A stretch of DNA of 64,000 nucleotides from Schistocerca nitens (Eukaryota > Arthropoda > Insecta > Orthoptera > Acrididae): NCBI RefSeq assembly GCF_023898315.1, contig NC_064617.1:713207202-713271201 (forward strand). The letters are read 5' to 3'. The notes beneath the pieces are model-generated. The model ran no database searches and was not told where the DNA came from. It worked only from the letters and a program-made list of their open reading frames with translations. Position 1 is the stretch's first letter. Every line of letters starts with the position of its first letter. The position numbers and the translations under genes were made by a program. Shown here piece by piece: positions 22,384-32,403 of this stretch.

Positions 22384-22990
22384 TTTGTCTCTTATTGATG
22401 TTCCTAGAACCCTTTTCAATGGTCATTTGTCGTCTTTTTTTGTGGGTCAACAATTGCAGAACATGCATATCTATCGTCAACAAATTGATTATGAGTTCGT
22501 ATTTGTGTATGTGATTCACTTTGTGGTGCTACAGGCACGATGTGCATGCGGGTTTGATATCTTCCTCTAGTCAGCATTGTCAGGTGGGACAGTATGAGAT
22601 AAAACATCAGCATCACAGATAAAGCAGAAGTCGGAGAAATTTTTACATATACTAGAAACTAAAGGTAAATTGAGGAAGAAAGCAAAAATAATATGTTACG
22701 GACCCCACGCATGGCATTCCGCGCTGACCACTCAGCTGTGGAGACGGACGGAATAGCGAGTGAAACGTAGCAGTCAATACATCCGCAAATTGGTAGCTGT
22801 ACGGGATCCAGTCATCAGTGACTGGCTTCAGCTGGATATGGCATACTTGAAGAAACCTGTAGACTCTCTTACTCGCTGGGTTGAGACGGTTATCAGCACC
22901 AGAGGCGGTTTTACACGGCTTTAGTGTGATGACTCCTGGGGGCGTGTTATTTTTTATCCGGTATGCTTACCTTCGTACTTGATATTGTTT
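22384..22990. other. Unassigned DNA
   Basis: No feature is recognised before the GC-rich block that starts near 23000. Confidence 0.35.
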
Positions 22991-22994
22991 ACCG

Positions 22995-23280
22995 CGCTGA
23001 ATGCCCGGTTCTAATCGGAACTGCGTGCAGGCCGGCGCAGTGGACAACAGCTGGTGGCGGTAGAGGCGGACGAGGCCCTAGGCCTGGAATGCGATGGCTC
23101 GCCTCGCGAGGCACGCGAATGAATAGCGGCAGCGGCAGCGCCAGAGGCCGAAACGCCTTTGTGGGCCACTGCGGGCTCTGCCTGTGCCGCACGCCCCCCG
23201 CACACCCACGTCTACCGCCCTTTGTCCCAAAAGAGGCCCAGCAGTTCCTCTACGGCTGCTCGCTGCCTCTTTCTCTCCCT
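22995..23280. other. CpG-rich block
   Basis: The block is dense in CG dinucleotides (for example gcggcagcggcagcgccaga), in contrast with AT-rich surroundings. Several overlapping frames on both strands result from composition. It may be a host promoter or exon, but no start or splice motif decides this. Confidence 0.4.
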
Positions 23281-23399
23281 CTTCCTTCTTTCCAAGAAAC
23301 TCTCACGCTGGCCACCCTTGTCTCCTCGAGAAGATACATGTGTGTGAAGGTTGTGCCGAGCAACAGTCGTGGAACCTCGAACTATAAAGCAAGCAGAAT

Positions 23400-23423
23400 C
23401 CTCCCCCCCTCCCCCCCCCCCCC

Positions 23424-23476
<53 letters not shown>
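23400..23476. repeat. C-run followed by (CT)n microsatellite
   Basis: A C-rich run at about 23402-23426 is followed by roughly 24 CT repeats to 23476. Frames through it encode poly-S/L and should be ignored. Confidence 0.95.
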
Positions 23477-23478
<2 letters not shown>

Positions 23479-23579
23479 GAGTGAGATTTTCTATCAGTAT
23501 GACAAGCGCGTATTTCACAGCGCAAACACTACATGTCAGAAACATTCTGTACGGTGGTGGCACAAGTCAACGTGCTGAG

Positions 23580-24137
23580 TGTCTCTTCGATTTTCCAGTA
23601 AAAGTGGTCATTACGCCACAACAACGCGCTGAGTGTGTAGTATGGTATGCAAAGTTTTCCATGCCGTGGAGGGCCAGCGAGTTTTCAGACGTTGGTACAT
23701 CGTTAGGTGTCTCCCATCACATCGATAGATTATTAAATGTTCTTAGAAAATTGATGAAAATTGTCTCACACAGGCGGAAGGCAGCGTTGTAGAAACGGAG
23801 GAAAATGTTCACCAAACTGAACTGCATCATCTGGGGAAGCGGGAATTCACATGTCTCGTCCTAAAGTGAATGTGTGGTTCGGAATGACCCATCAGAAAGT
23901 ATTCGGCCCAATCTTTTTTGTGATGCAGACAGTCCCGTCAATTACTATGAAATGATCGAGCAGTATGTGGCACCTCAGTCACAAGAAGATCGGATACTTG
24001 ACACCATTATCTATCAACAAAGCGCCGTTCCACCGGGCTGGGCTCTCACAGTACGGGAACAATTAAACCAGGTATTCAAGGATGGCTGGCGTGCCGTGGT
24101 GGACCTATCCCATGGCCTCCTAATAGCCCCGACCTAA
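23580..24137 (+). pseudogene. Mariner-type transposase relic
   Basis: Positions 23874-24137 and flanks encode VNVWFGMTHQKVFGPIFF, then NYYEMIEQYVAPQ, then YQQSAVPPGWALTVREQLNQ, the central part of a DUF4817-type (DD41D-like) transposase. The second catalytic aspartate position of the usual QQDGA motif is serine. The upstream part contains only scattered similarity and stops. Confidence 0.7.
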
Positions 24138-24287
24138 CGCCTACATATATTTTTGTTGGGCTATGTCAAGTCAACAGTGTAAGCACAAAGTTGACCGACC
24201 TGCGGACGTAGATTAGAGCGGCCTTTCAGCAAATCGCCCCAAAAATGCTACGAGCCATGTGCCGCAACATGGACGCCAGGAATGATA

Positions 24288-25835
24288 CAGGGTGTGTCGA
24301 AAATGACCGGTATATTTGAAACGGCAATAAAAACTAAACGAGCAGCGATAGAAATACACCGTTTGTTGCAATATGCTTGGGACAACAGTACATTTTCAGG
24401 CAGACAAACTTTCGAAATTACAGTAGTTACAATTTTCAACAACAGATGGCGCTGCGGTCTGGGAAACTCTATAGTACGATATTTTCCACATATCCACCAT
24501 GCGTAGCAATAATATGGCGTAGTCTGTGAATGAAATTACCCGAAACCTTTGACAACGTGTCTGGTGGAATGGCTTCACATGCAGATGAGATGTACTGCTT
24601 CAGCTGTTCAATTGTTTCTGGATTCTGGCGGTACACCTGGTCTTTCAAGTGTCCCCACAGAAAGAAGTCACAAGGGTTCATGTCTGGCGAATAGGGAGGC
24701 CAATCCACGCCGCCTCCTGTATGTTTCGGATAGCCCAAAGCAATCACACGATCATCGAAATATTCATTCAGGAAATTAAAGACGTCGGCCGTGCGATGTG
24801 GCCGGGCACCATCTTGCATAAACCACGAGGTGTTCGCAGTGTCGTCTAAGGCAGTTTGTACCGCCACAAATTCACGAAGAATGTCCAGATAGCGTGATGC
24901 AGTAATCGTTTCGGATCTGAAAAATGGGCCAATGATTCCTTTGGAAGACATGGCGGCCCAGACCAGTACTTTTTGAGGATGCAGGGACGATGGGACTGCA
25001 ACATGGGGCTTTTCGGTTCCCCATATGCGCCAGTTCTGATTATTGACGAAGCCGTCCAGGTAAAAATAAGCTTCGTCAGTAAACCAAATGCTGCCCACAT
25101 GCATATCGCCGTCATCAGTCCTGTGCACTATATCGTTAGCGAATGTCTCTCGTGCAGCAATGGTAGCGGCGCTGAGGGGTTGCCGCGTTTGAATTTTGTA
25201 TGGATAGAGGTGTAAACTCTTGCGCATGAGACGATACGTGGACGTTGGCGTCATTTGGACCGCAGCTGCAACACGGCGAACGGAAACCCGAGGCCGCTGT
25301 TGGATCACCTGCTGCACTAGCTGCGCGTTGCCCTCTGTGGTTGCCGTACGCGGTCGCCCTACCTTTCCAGCACGTTCATCCGTCACGTTCCCAGTACGTT
25401 GAAATTTTTCAAACAGATCCTTTATTGTATCGCTTTTCGGTCGTTTGGTTACATTAAACCTCCGTTGAAAACTTCGTCTTGTTGCAACAACACTGTGTTC
25501 TAGGCGGTGGAATTCCAACACCAGAAAAATCCTCTGTTCTAGGGAATAAACCATGTTGTCGACAGCACACTTGCACGTTGTGAACAGCACACGCTTACAG
25601 CAGAAAGACGACGTACAGAATGGCGCACCCACAGACTGCGTTGTCTTCTATATCTTTCACATCACTTGCAGCGCCATCTGTTGTTGAAAATTGTAACTAC
25701 TGTAATTTCGAAAGTTTGTCCCCCTGAAAATGTACTGTTGTCCCAAGCATAATGCAACAAACGGTGTATTTCTATCGCTGCTCGTTTAGTTTTTATTGCC
25801 ATTTCAAATATACCGGTCATTTTTGAAACACCCTG
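24288..25835 (-). mobile_element. Apparently intact mariner-superfamily transposon
   Basis: The element is 1548 bp with TIRs of about 168 bp (24288-24455 and 25668-25835) that align by eye with about six mismatches. The outer ends are cagggtgt. TA flanks both sides (24286-24287 and 25836-25837). One unbroken transposase frame fills the interior. It lies inside an older element of the same superfamily. The long similar TIRs and open frame suggest a recent insertion. Confidence 0.92.
24469..25554 (-). CDS. Mariner-superfamily transposase, unbroken, DD47D spacing
   Basis: The predicted protein is 361 residues and would cut and join the element at TA sites in the nucleus. The frame is open 26 codons further upstream, but MVYSLEQRIFLVLEF at 25554 matches the usual start of DUF4817-type HTH transposases. 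HTH domains occupy about residues 4-120 and include the GRPRT linker. Catalytic residues by motif are D160 (WFTDEAYF), D248 (FMQDGARPH) and D296 (SPDMNPCDFFLWG). Related transposases I recall have 41 residues between the last two. Here there are 47, because of the extra YPKHTGGG-like stretch before WPPYSP. No frameshift or stop is seen. Activity is an inference. Confidence 0.93.
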   Translation of the reverse strand: MVYSLEQRIFLVLEFHRLEHSVVATRRSFQRRFNVTKRPKSDTIKDLFEKFQRTGNVTDERAGKVGRPRTATTEGNAQLVQQVIQQRPRVSVRRVAAAVQMTPTSTYRLMRKSLHLYPYKIQTRQPLSAATIAARETFANDIVHRTDDGDMHVGSIWFTDEAYFYLDGFVNNQNWRIWGTEKPHVAVPSSLHPQKVLVWAAMSSKGIIGPFFRSETITASRYLDILREFVAVQTALDDTANTSWFMQDGARPHRTADVFNFLNEYFDDRVIALGYPKHTGGGVDWPPYSPDMNPCDFFLWGHLKDQVYRQNPETIEQLKQYISSACEAIPPDTLSKVSGNFIHRLRHIIATHGGYVENIVL

Positions 25836-26013
25836 TATGTGCCGCATTCGCAGTAGTGAATGTGCAGTACTGATGTGCTGTTACACAAACTTCAGACACA
25901 ATCTCCAGGCTCTCCAACGCATGTATGTAGGCCTATCTTAAATAACCAATAAACTTGGGTAATTTCTTATATGTAGTGTTTTACTTTTCTAACATCTCGA
26001 ACGGATCACCCTG

Positions 26014-26560
26014 TACTTCAATATACTAGTGTAGGTGTTCTAGAATTCTTTCCTATTTCACTCGAGTCGCTAGCAACAAATTGTATGCCAGAGGAATAGA
26101 TGAGGAACAGGCAAAGCAACAACAGTCACCGTGAATGGCAACACAACTCCATATCTACGTGGCATAAATTATAGATGTGTTTCTGAGACTTGGTCGCTCT
26201 ACGAGAACATCAACCTACCGCTCTAGAGCAGTCGTAGCAGATGTTGGGGTAATTTGCAACGTAGACAAGATTTACTTGATTTCAAACAAGAGTTCGAAAA
26301 TTACACACTGTTTACAGTGTTTGTTCGTTATTCTGTTCATACATCAGTCTTTAGCGCTCTAAGAAATACAATTGTGTGCTTGCTTTAAATAGAGTATGTG
26401 CAGCACCAAATCTCTTTCAAATCGCGATAGGTCCGTTTTGTCCCCAACTGCTAATGTAAGTAGTAACTAAATACCAATAAAATCCGTGACATCAAGGCAG
26501 AAAGTATTTCGAAAGTTCACATCAATGTGTGCGTAGTATACTGATTATTGTTTTGTCCAA
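26014..26560. other. Unassigned DNA
   Basis: No feature is recognised between the mariner end and the candidate promoter/exon. Confidence 0.35.
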
Positions 26561-26570
26561 TGCATTGTCG

Positions 26571-26577
26571 TATATAA
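26571..26577 (+). promoter_or_regulatory. TATA-like box upstream of candidate exon
   Basis: TATATAA lies 60 bases before the ATG at 26631. A ccaat word precedes it at about 26558. A start site about 30 bases downstream would leave a short leader containing atgtga (26622), a two-codon upstream frame. The motif alone is common by chance. Confidence 0.3.
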
Positions 26578-26728
26578 CAGGGTTGTTGTCGAGATTTGTG
26601 TTTTGCGTGAGCTAGGAGTTCATGTGAAATATGGCGGACACAGAAGAAAGGGTACGTGTAGGGGACTACTCTTCTGGATCTAGGAAGCGGCAGAAGGGCG
26701 TAGACAAAAGAAAAGAGGAGCAAATGGA

Positions 26729-27123
26729 GCCGCGCGGTCTGCAAAAAAATGGTTCAAATGGCTCCGAGCACTATGGGACTAAACATCTGAGGTCATCAGT
26801 ACCCTAGAACTTAGAACTACTTAAACCTAACTAACCTAAGGACAGCACATGCATCCATGCCCGAGGCAGGATTCTAACCTGCGACCGTAGCGGTCGCGCG
26901 GTTCCAGACTGTAGCGCCTAGAACCGCTCGGCCACTCCGGCCGGCAGGGCGCTGCAATCACGGACTGTGCGGCTGATCCCGGCGGAGGTTCGAGTCCTCC
27001 CTCGGGCATGGGTGTGTGTGTTTGTCCTTAGGATAATTTACGTTAAGTAGTGTGTAAGCTTAGGGACTGTTGACCTTAGCAGTCAAGTCCCATAAGATTT
27101 CACACACATTTGAACATTTTTTT
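26729..27123 (+). mobile_element. SINE-A variant, split by a common SINE-A
   Basis: The head starts gccgcgcggtctgc, is interrupted at 26743, and resumes agggcgctgcaatcacggac with ggttcgagtcc box B. The tail has gtaagcttagggactg and catttgaacattttttt. An 11-bp TSD gagcaaatgga flanks the whole. Confidence 0.92.
26743..26945 (-). mobile_element. SINE-A nested in SINE-A variant
   Basis: A full-length copy on minus, running from the aaaaaaatggttcaaatgg tail (plus-strand view) to the ccggccggc head end. It splits the head of the variant. The TSD is not clear because both flanks are GC-rich. Confidence 0.92.
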
Positions 27124-27137
27124 GAGCAAATGGAAAG

Positions 27138-28572
27138 GTAAGAGACTTCAAAACAAAATTTTGTTACGAAGTTGACTACTCAATGGGTTTTCTTTCTTGA
27201 ATATTAAACGCTCCAGCTGTTACATTTAAAATATTTCTTATTCTTGCGACATGTTTTGGGCTGCTACGAATAGAGTAGAATATTTTAAACTTTGACTTTT
27301 GTCATTATCTGAAGAAATCGGTGGGGATAAATGATAGGAAACGAATAATACTGAAAAAGAAACTGAAGGGGAAAGAGCGTTCATTATTTCTAACAGGGAG
27401 ACTTCTTAGGGCTTCGATAATTCATCGAAAATTTATATGACCTTACTATAAACAGATGTAGCAACAGATCATATACCTGACACAAATGTTGTCAGTTTGA
27501 TACACCCCACAAAATTAGTAAAAAAAGACTTAATACCTTCTGAAACAGCCTTACGAAGCTGAGGATGAAAAGTGTGACTGCTTGGAGGAGGGACCTGGAT
27601 ACCAAGTGCTTTGAAGAGGATTAAAAAAAAAGCATTTTGTAAACAACAAAAATGTATTATTAAAGTAACAAGTTTAATTAAAATTTTGGTTGCACTTTTT
27701 ATAAAGATTGTTTAAAGATGTGCCTAATTAAAATTTTGATTGAATGCTAACAGAATAAATGCAAATTTCTCATACGAACAGTGTGTTACCATTAAACCAT
27801 AATTATTCATTTTGATTCTAGTGCTTATAATGCAGATGGAACATCTTCGTGTTTCTTTGTACCATTTATTATTGCTCAAAATAAAAGTTAAAGAATAAAT
27901 TCTTGAATTTTTGTGGGTATATTTGGTTCAAAACACGAAATGAGCGTGTCGTTGGTGCAAAATCAAATAAATATACAGATTCCAAAAATTTTAGTAGCAG
28001 CTGTGCCTTCAAATAAAGAGTGAGATTTTTTGTGCTTATCCCATTTTTTATATTCAGGAATATTAATAATGTCTCATATGCAAATTACCCATTATTATAA
28101 AACTTTACTCGAGGAGTGTTTGGTCTCCCCTGTAAAATTTTTCTTTCTAGACTCACTGCGTTTTGAAAAGTCACTCCTCATATATATAAGTGCACAGATG
28201 CACTCATTATAACATTGGGGCGAGAATGGTGGTCCCAACGTATGTCAGTACCGATTCCCGCCCGTACCGTCAATGCGCATTGCTGTATTTTGAGGTGTAC
28301 CCCACAAAACTGTGGAAGCGCTTCGCTTTTTACTCCCATACAAAATATCAGCACGTCAGGTAACACCGTCAACACTGAACTGCAATTCATGGAACAGAAC
28401 ACGATCGACATTTTTTGCTTTCGTGTGCTACTGCTATTACTATTGGTGCTTATATATTTTTCTCTCTGTAAACGTCAATGTAATGACTGTTATGGCAATA
28501 AAAAATTCTAACGTATAGGCTTGTGTTTTATTCATACATAAGTCAGTCGAGGACTGCGAGGAGGAGTGAAAG
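27138..28572. other. Unassigned AT-rich DNA
   Basis: taattaaaattttg(g/a)ttg is repeated at about 27675 and 27726. No gene, TIR or SINE is recognised. If the exon at 26631 is real, this would be intron. Confidence 0.35.
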
Positions 28573-28640
28573 AAATGCATCTACCCTCCGCCGCACACCC
28601 AACACTCAGAGAACGTAGATGTAGGTGTATCTGTGGCAAC
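28573..28640 (+). mobile_element. CR1-like LINE 3' terminus
   Basis: A short piece with ctaccctccgccgcacaccc and a terminal gtagatgtaggtgta, the same 3' end as other CR1-like copies here. Nothing upstream is recognisable as LINE. Confidence 0.55.
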
Positions 28641-30690
28641 CCACAGTCTCAGTTGATATATGGTATACTGTAAGGGAAGATATTCGACAGTAGTAATTAG
28701 ATCAATCTTTATTGCTTGTTGTGCTTTCAAAGCAAAGAAGATTGCTTAGTAAGAGTATTTTATGACATGATACCCTTTTATCGTTGCCGTGGAAGGACGT
28801 AGTGTTAAGCTAAGCCAGATAACAACAGTTGTGTATATTGGCGCATTGAGCTATCAAGTGGCATTTTGGTTAGTAATAATTGAATACTTACTCCAAAACA
28901 GTCAAATCCTAATCCCGATTCGTCCAGTTTCAGCTCTTTCGTAATTTATCAGGAGAATACTGAGGTGATTTTACGATGTTATAGTCTATCCTCACATTTT
29001 TATGTTGTTATTTTCTTTTACCGGTCTCAGCTTACATTATTGTTTCCGACGAAGTTGTATGATAGTGTGATCCCTTTTTCCACCCCTTGATCTTCCTCTC
29101 CGTCAAGAAATAATCCAGTTTGAATGGCCGGCCACGATTTTTGTTATACTTTCTTTACGGATAGTCTGTTCCAGCTGTCTGCCTTGCTCCAAGAGTCATT
29201 ATGGCAGGCCAAGTTGTGTTACGTAATGTTTAAGACACTAGAATAGTATTCTGGACGAGCAAGGCTGAGATCCTCATCCAGCTATCCCGATTTCGTTTTT
29301 CTGTAACACCCCTAAATCACTTGAGCCGTAATCCACGGTCGGATTCCTTTTCTGTTCTTGTATTCCTTGTTTCTTAGAAACACGTTGTTCACAGACAAGA
29401 TTCATACAGAAGTAAGAGACAGTGGGTTATGTATCTCCATTTTTCCAGCTATATGTTTTGCGGGTAAAAACCTTTTAGAATGAGTAATGTTACTCATCTC
29501 TTTACGAAAAAAAGTCATATACGAAGCATCCAGTGACTTGGTAGGTGATGCATTCACGTCATAAATTTACGTCTTTTCTTTATTTTTGAGGAAATTACTG
29601 TTAAATTTTAATGTGCGTATTTCATATCCAAGTGTCGTAGCTTTCATGTATCCGCCTGAAAGCACATCGTAATTCACAACACACTGATACATTCGTCCAC
29701 TTTCATCGCCGATCTTGTCTAATTATCTAAAATATATCTCTTATTGTGGCTGTGTGGAGTGTATCGCGATATCTGTTGATCTTGTTCAGTGACCCGTTTC
29801 GAAGCTAATTCTTAAACAAGTTTGTTAAGATTATTTACCTCCGGCTTAGTAAGAGCAGTTCGTTCAACTGAAAGCTACCGTTTCGGGAAAATTCGCATCA
29901 AAAGGACGCAAACCGCCGAAGTATATCTACCCAACATACTTTTTGTGTGTTAGAAACAGCGAATGTCTACCCAACATACGTTTTATTTGGGAAAAACGGG
30001 TAACTATAGGCCATGTGACGACGTCATATGTTCTCGGTCTTCCGTTTATTTCCAGCCAGATGCCAGCCACGATACAAATCTTTCAACAGATCAGTTAGCT
30101 CTTTGCAGTTTCATTTTCTGTAAGAACTTTAAAGAAAAGAGGCTCCCATAGGGAGTTAACGAGGACTGAAAGTAATTTTCTGGGGGCTCTCTGGCCTTAC
30201 GGAGAGTTTCGCAACTGTCCGAATGGGCTGACTCGCCAGCCGCGGCTGCTGGTCGATCTACACCGCTGGCGCCGTCCTCCTCTGGAGCCGCCAGCCCTTC
30301 GAACAGTTGGCACCAGCGCGGCAAGTTGGCGTTTGAGGCGGAACATCAAAAGACTAGTTCCGGCACCACTGAGTCTACCACAGGAGTTCTGCCTCGCCTG
30401 CCTGAACTAGGATCCAACAGCGGAACGCCACGAGTGCTCGCTGCAGCCGACACTGGGGGCAGCAGCAGCAGTAATACCCTATTGACCACTTTACACGGCG
30501 TTCGTCTGTGCAAAAGAAGTGTACACTGATTGAGCATTAGTCTAGTTTCATACTTACACAGCATTGCGTGAGAATCTAAAAAGTGATTTAATTTACTTGG
30601 CGATGAAGTCTAAGAGACCAACCTGTTACCCAGCTACTATAAGACAGAAAGTAAAGTGTTAGCATTACTTTAAATTGGACAAATTATTAT
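28641..30690. other. Unassigned, GC-richer segment at 30180-30480
   Basis: Mostly AT-rich with no recognised repeat. The stretch 30180-30480 is GC-richer with cagcagcagcag and short frames on both strands, possibly an exon or 5' region of a host gene. No splice or start signal is convincing. Confidence 0.3.
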
Positions 30691-30699
30691 TCTGACGGT

Positions 30700-31480
30700 A
30701 AATACCATCTCGGGGTGCCCGATAAGGCTCCATACTATGTCCAGTCCTATTTACAATCTGTGTGAATTATTTACCAGTAAATATCAGGTACCTATCAGTT
30801 ACGTATGCAGACGCTACTTCCGTGTTAGTTGAAAATCACGACACAAGCAATTCTCGAATCATAGATTAAAACCCCAAGCTCTTAGAAATTTGTTTTCAAG
30901 TAAATGGACCGAATTTAAAAATATCTAAGACTCACATGATGCAGTTTAAGAGCAAACAGTAAATGTGTGGGCAGATGAAGATTATTCACAACCACGATTG
31001 TTCTTAGGAACAAATCTGGATAAAAAATTGGGCTGGGAGGTACGTACTGAGTACCCCTCTAGCAAACTGATCTACTATATTATCAACCGCAGCTAACATG
31101 AACACACGAAAAGCAGCATATACAATTTACTTTCAGTCTATTTTTAGGCGTAGTTTTTTTTTGGGTGGTTGGGGGGGGGGGGGGAATCCCTTCAACATGG
31201 TGCGGATACTAGAGATACAGAACAAAGTCATTCGGAATATGAACTGTACATCAGAGAACCAAGTCGCCTATTTAAAAACCTGCAAATATTATCTCTCTCA
31301 GCCCATATATTTATGGAATTATTACCCTTTTATGTACCAAACAAGAGTTATATGACGGAACTTGTTCATATACACGACACAAGAAACCCTCAAACTGTAT
31401 GCTCAGGCACCTCAGGGCATGGGAATGAAAATTTATACTAAATTAAAATGGAAAAAGTTAATGCAGATGAAATTATAATA
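30700..31480 (+). pseudogene. Jockey/I-type LINE relic
   Basis: tatgcagacgctacttccgt encodes YADATSVLV, a reverse transcriptase catalytic box with the second aspartate changed to alanine. About 400 bases downstream, frames with LEIQNKVIRNM and YLKTCKYYLSQPIYLWNY resemble the domain after reverse transcriptase in Jockey-type elements. A G-run at about 31169-31182 and many stops break it. No 3' tail is recognised. Confidence 0.65.
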
Positions 31481-31489
31481 GGTGCTGAT

Positions 31490-32403
31490 GCGGAAATGCT
31501 GTTACTTAGTGGACGAATTCACACAGAACAAACTGGTAATCTCAGCTGGATACAACTTGTTCCTAAGTATAAATAGCTGTTCGTAGAAAACTCATTTTAG
31601 TGTTATTGTTTATTAGTGTGTAAATTATTGTAACTATCAAGTAAATTTATTATATTCCTCTTGTTCGCAATGCAATATGGTTGCAAACGTACGTCATGAG
31701 ATGAACAAGCCAAAATTCAGAGTTCACTTAACGAGAGAAGTGTGTGACCGCGAACGCTCAGAACTGCACGAAAATGTGCTTACCATATAAATCACTCATC
31801 CTAGGCACAGTGCTATGAACCATTCGCACAGCGTGTCTTATCACACCTGTTCGATGTCTAAGAGAGGAACTTTGGTAACACGAAAAACAAAATATCGAGA
31901 CAGTAGGACTAAAAACACACATATTTGAAGATGACAGCTGAAGTCAGGAGGATGGAACAGTTGTGTGGAGATGCACTTCTGCAGAAGGAAGTTCCTGCTG
32001 AGTTTGCAGATGTGCCGGAATAAGCAGTACCATACAGGTACAGTAAGAGTTCGTGTCCTGTCTAGCGTCTGGCACAGTGGGCTGTAGTCTACGAGAACTG
32101 TTACAAGGAATTAGTTTTAATGTATATTGAAAGGATGAGAAAGTTGCGACCAGTCACTTTTTTATGATAATTTATTTTGCCTTTACCAGTTTCAAGCTGA
32201 TTTACCCATCTTCAAACGAGGTCTAGGTTAGATTGGAATGTGAGAGTTTGTTTGCGACTTACCGAAGACAACGAATGTGAAGTCAAACAACGTGATTGTG
32301 GGGGTATAACTTTAGCCAAGTATCTAAGTTAGAATGAAATGTGACAGTTTGGTTGTGAGTTGACAAAACCAACGAATATGAAAGCAAAAGCCTGCCAGAA
32401 GTG
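31490..32403. other. Unassigned, one decayed hairpin repeat
   Basis: At 32184-32218, ccagtttcaagctgatttac then ccatcttcaa resembles the GTTTC/ATCTTCAG motif without its stem. The rest is unrecognised. Confidence 0.35.

Larger units (their letters stand above)
23480..26013 (+). mobile_element. Old mariner-type element split by a younger relative
   Basis: Left part 23480-24287 holds broken transposase sequence. The right part 25838-26013 ends in ggatcaccctg followed by TA, a Tc1/mariner-type end. The left terminus is not seen and may have been lost at the (CT)n run. The younger element occupies 24288-25835. Confidence 0.65.
26631..27137 (+). pseudogene. Candidate first coding exon, split by nested SINEs
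   Basis: ATG at 26631 opens a hydrophilic frame, MADTEERVRVGDYSSGSRKR, then QKGVDKRKEEQM. Its basic tail resembles a nuclear localisation signal. At codon 33 a SINE-A variant entered, with TSD gagcaaatgga at 26718-26728 and 27124-27134. Beyond it, one or two codons lead to a strong donor, aaag|gtaaga (GT at 27138). Without the 406-bp insertion the exon would encode about 34 residues and splice. With it, the frame stops in the SINE at about 26808. The basic N-terminus recalls hAT/ZMYM1-like transposases, so it may be a host gene or a transposon gene. No second exon is identified. Confidence 0.4.

Noticed and set aside
23400-23480. Serine/leucine-rich coding frames
   Set aside because: Produced by the C-run and (CT)n microsatellite.
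22963-23484. 173-codon plus frame starting MLTFVLDIVY
   Set aside because: It runs through the CpG-rich block and ends in the (CT)n repeat. Other phases are equally open.
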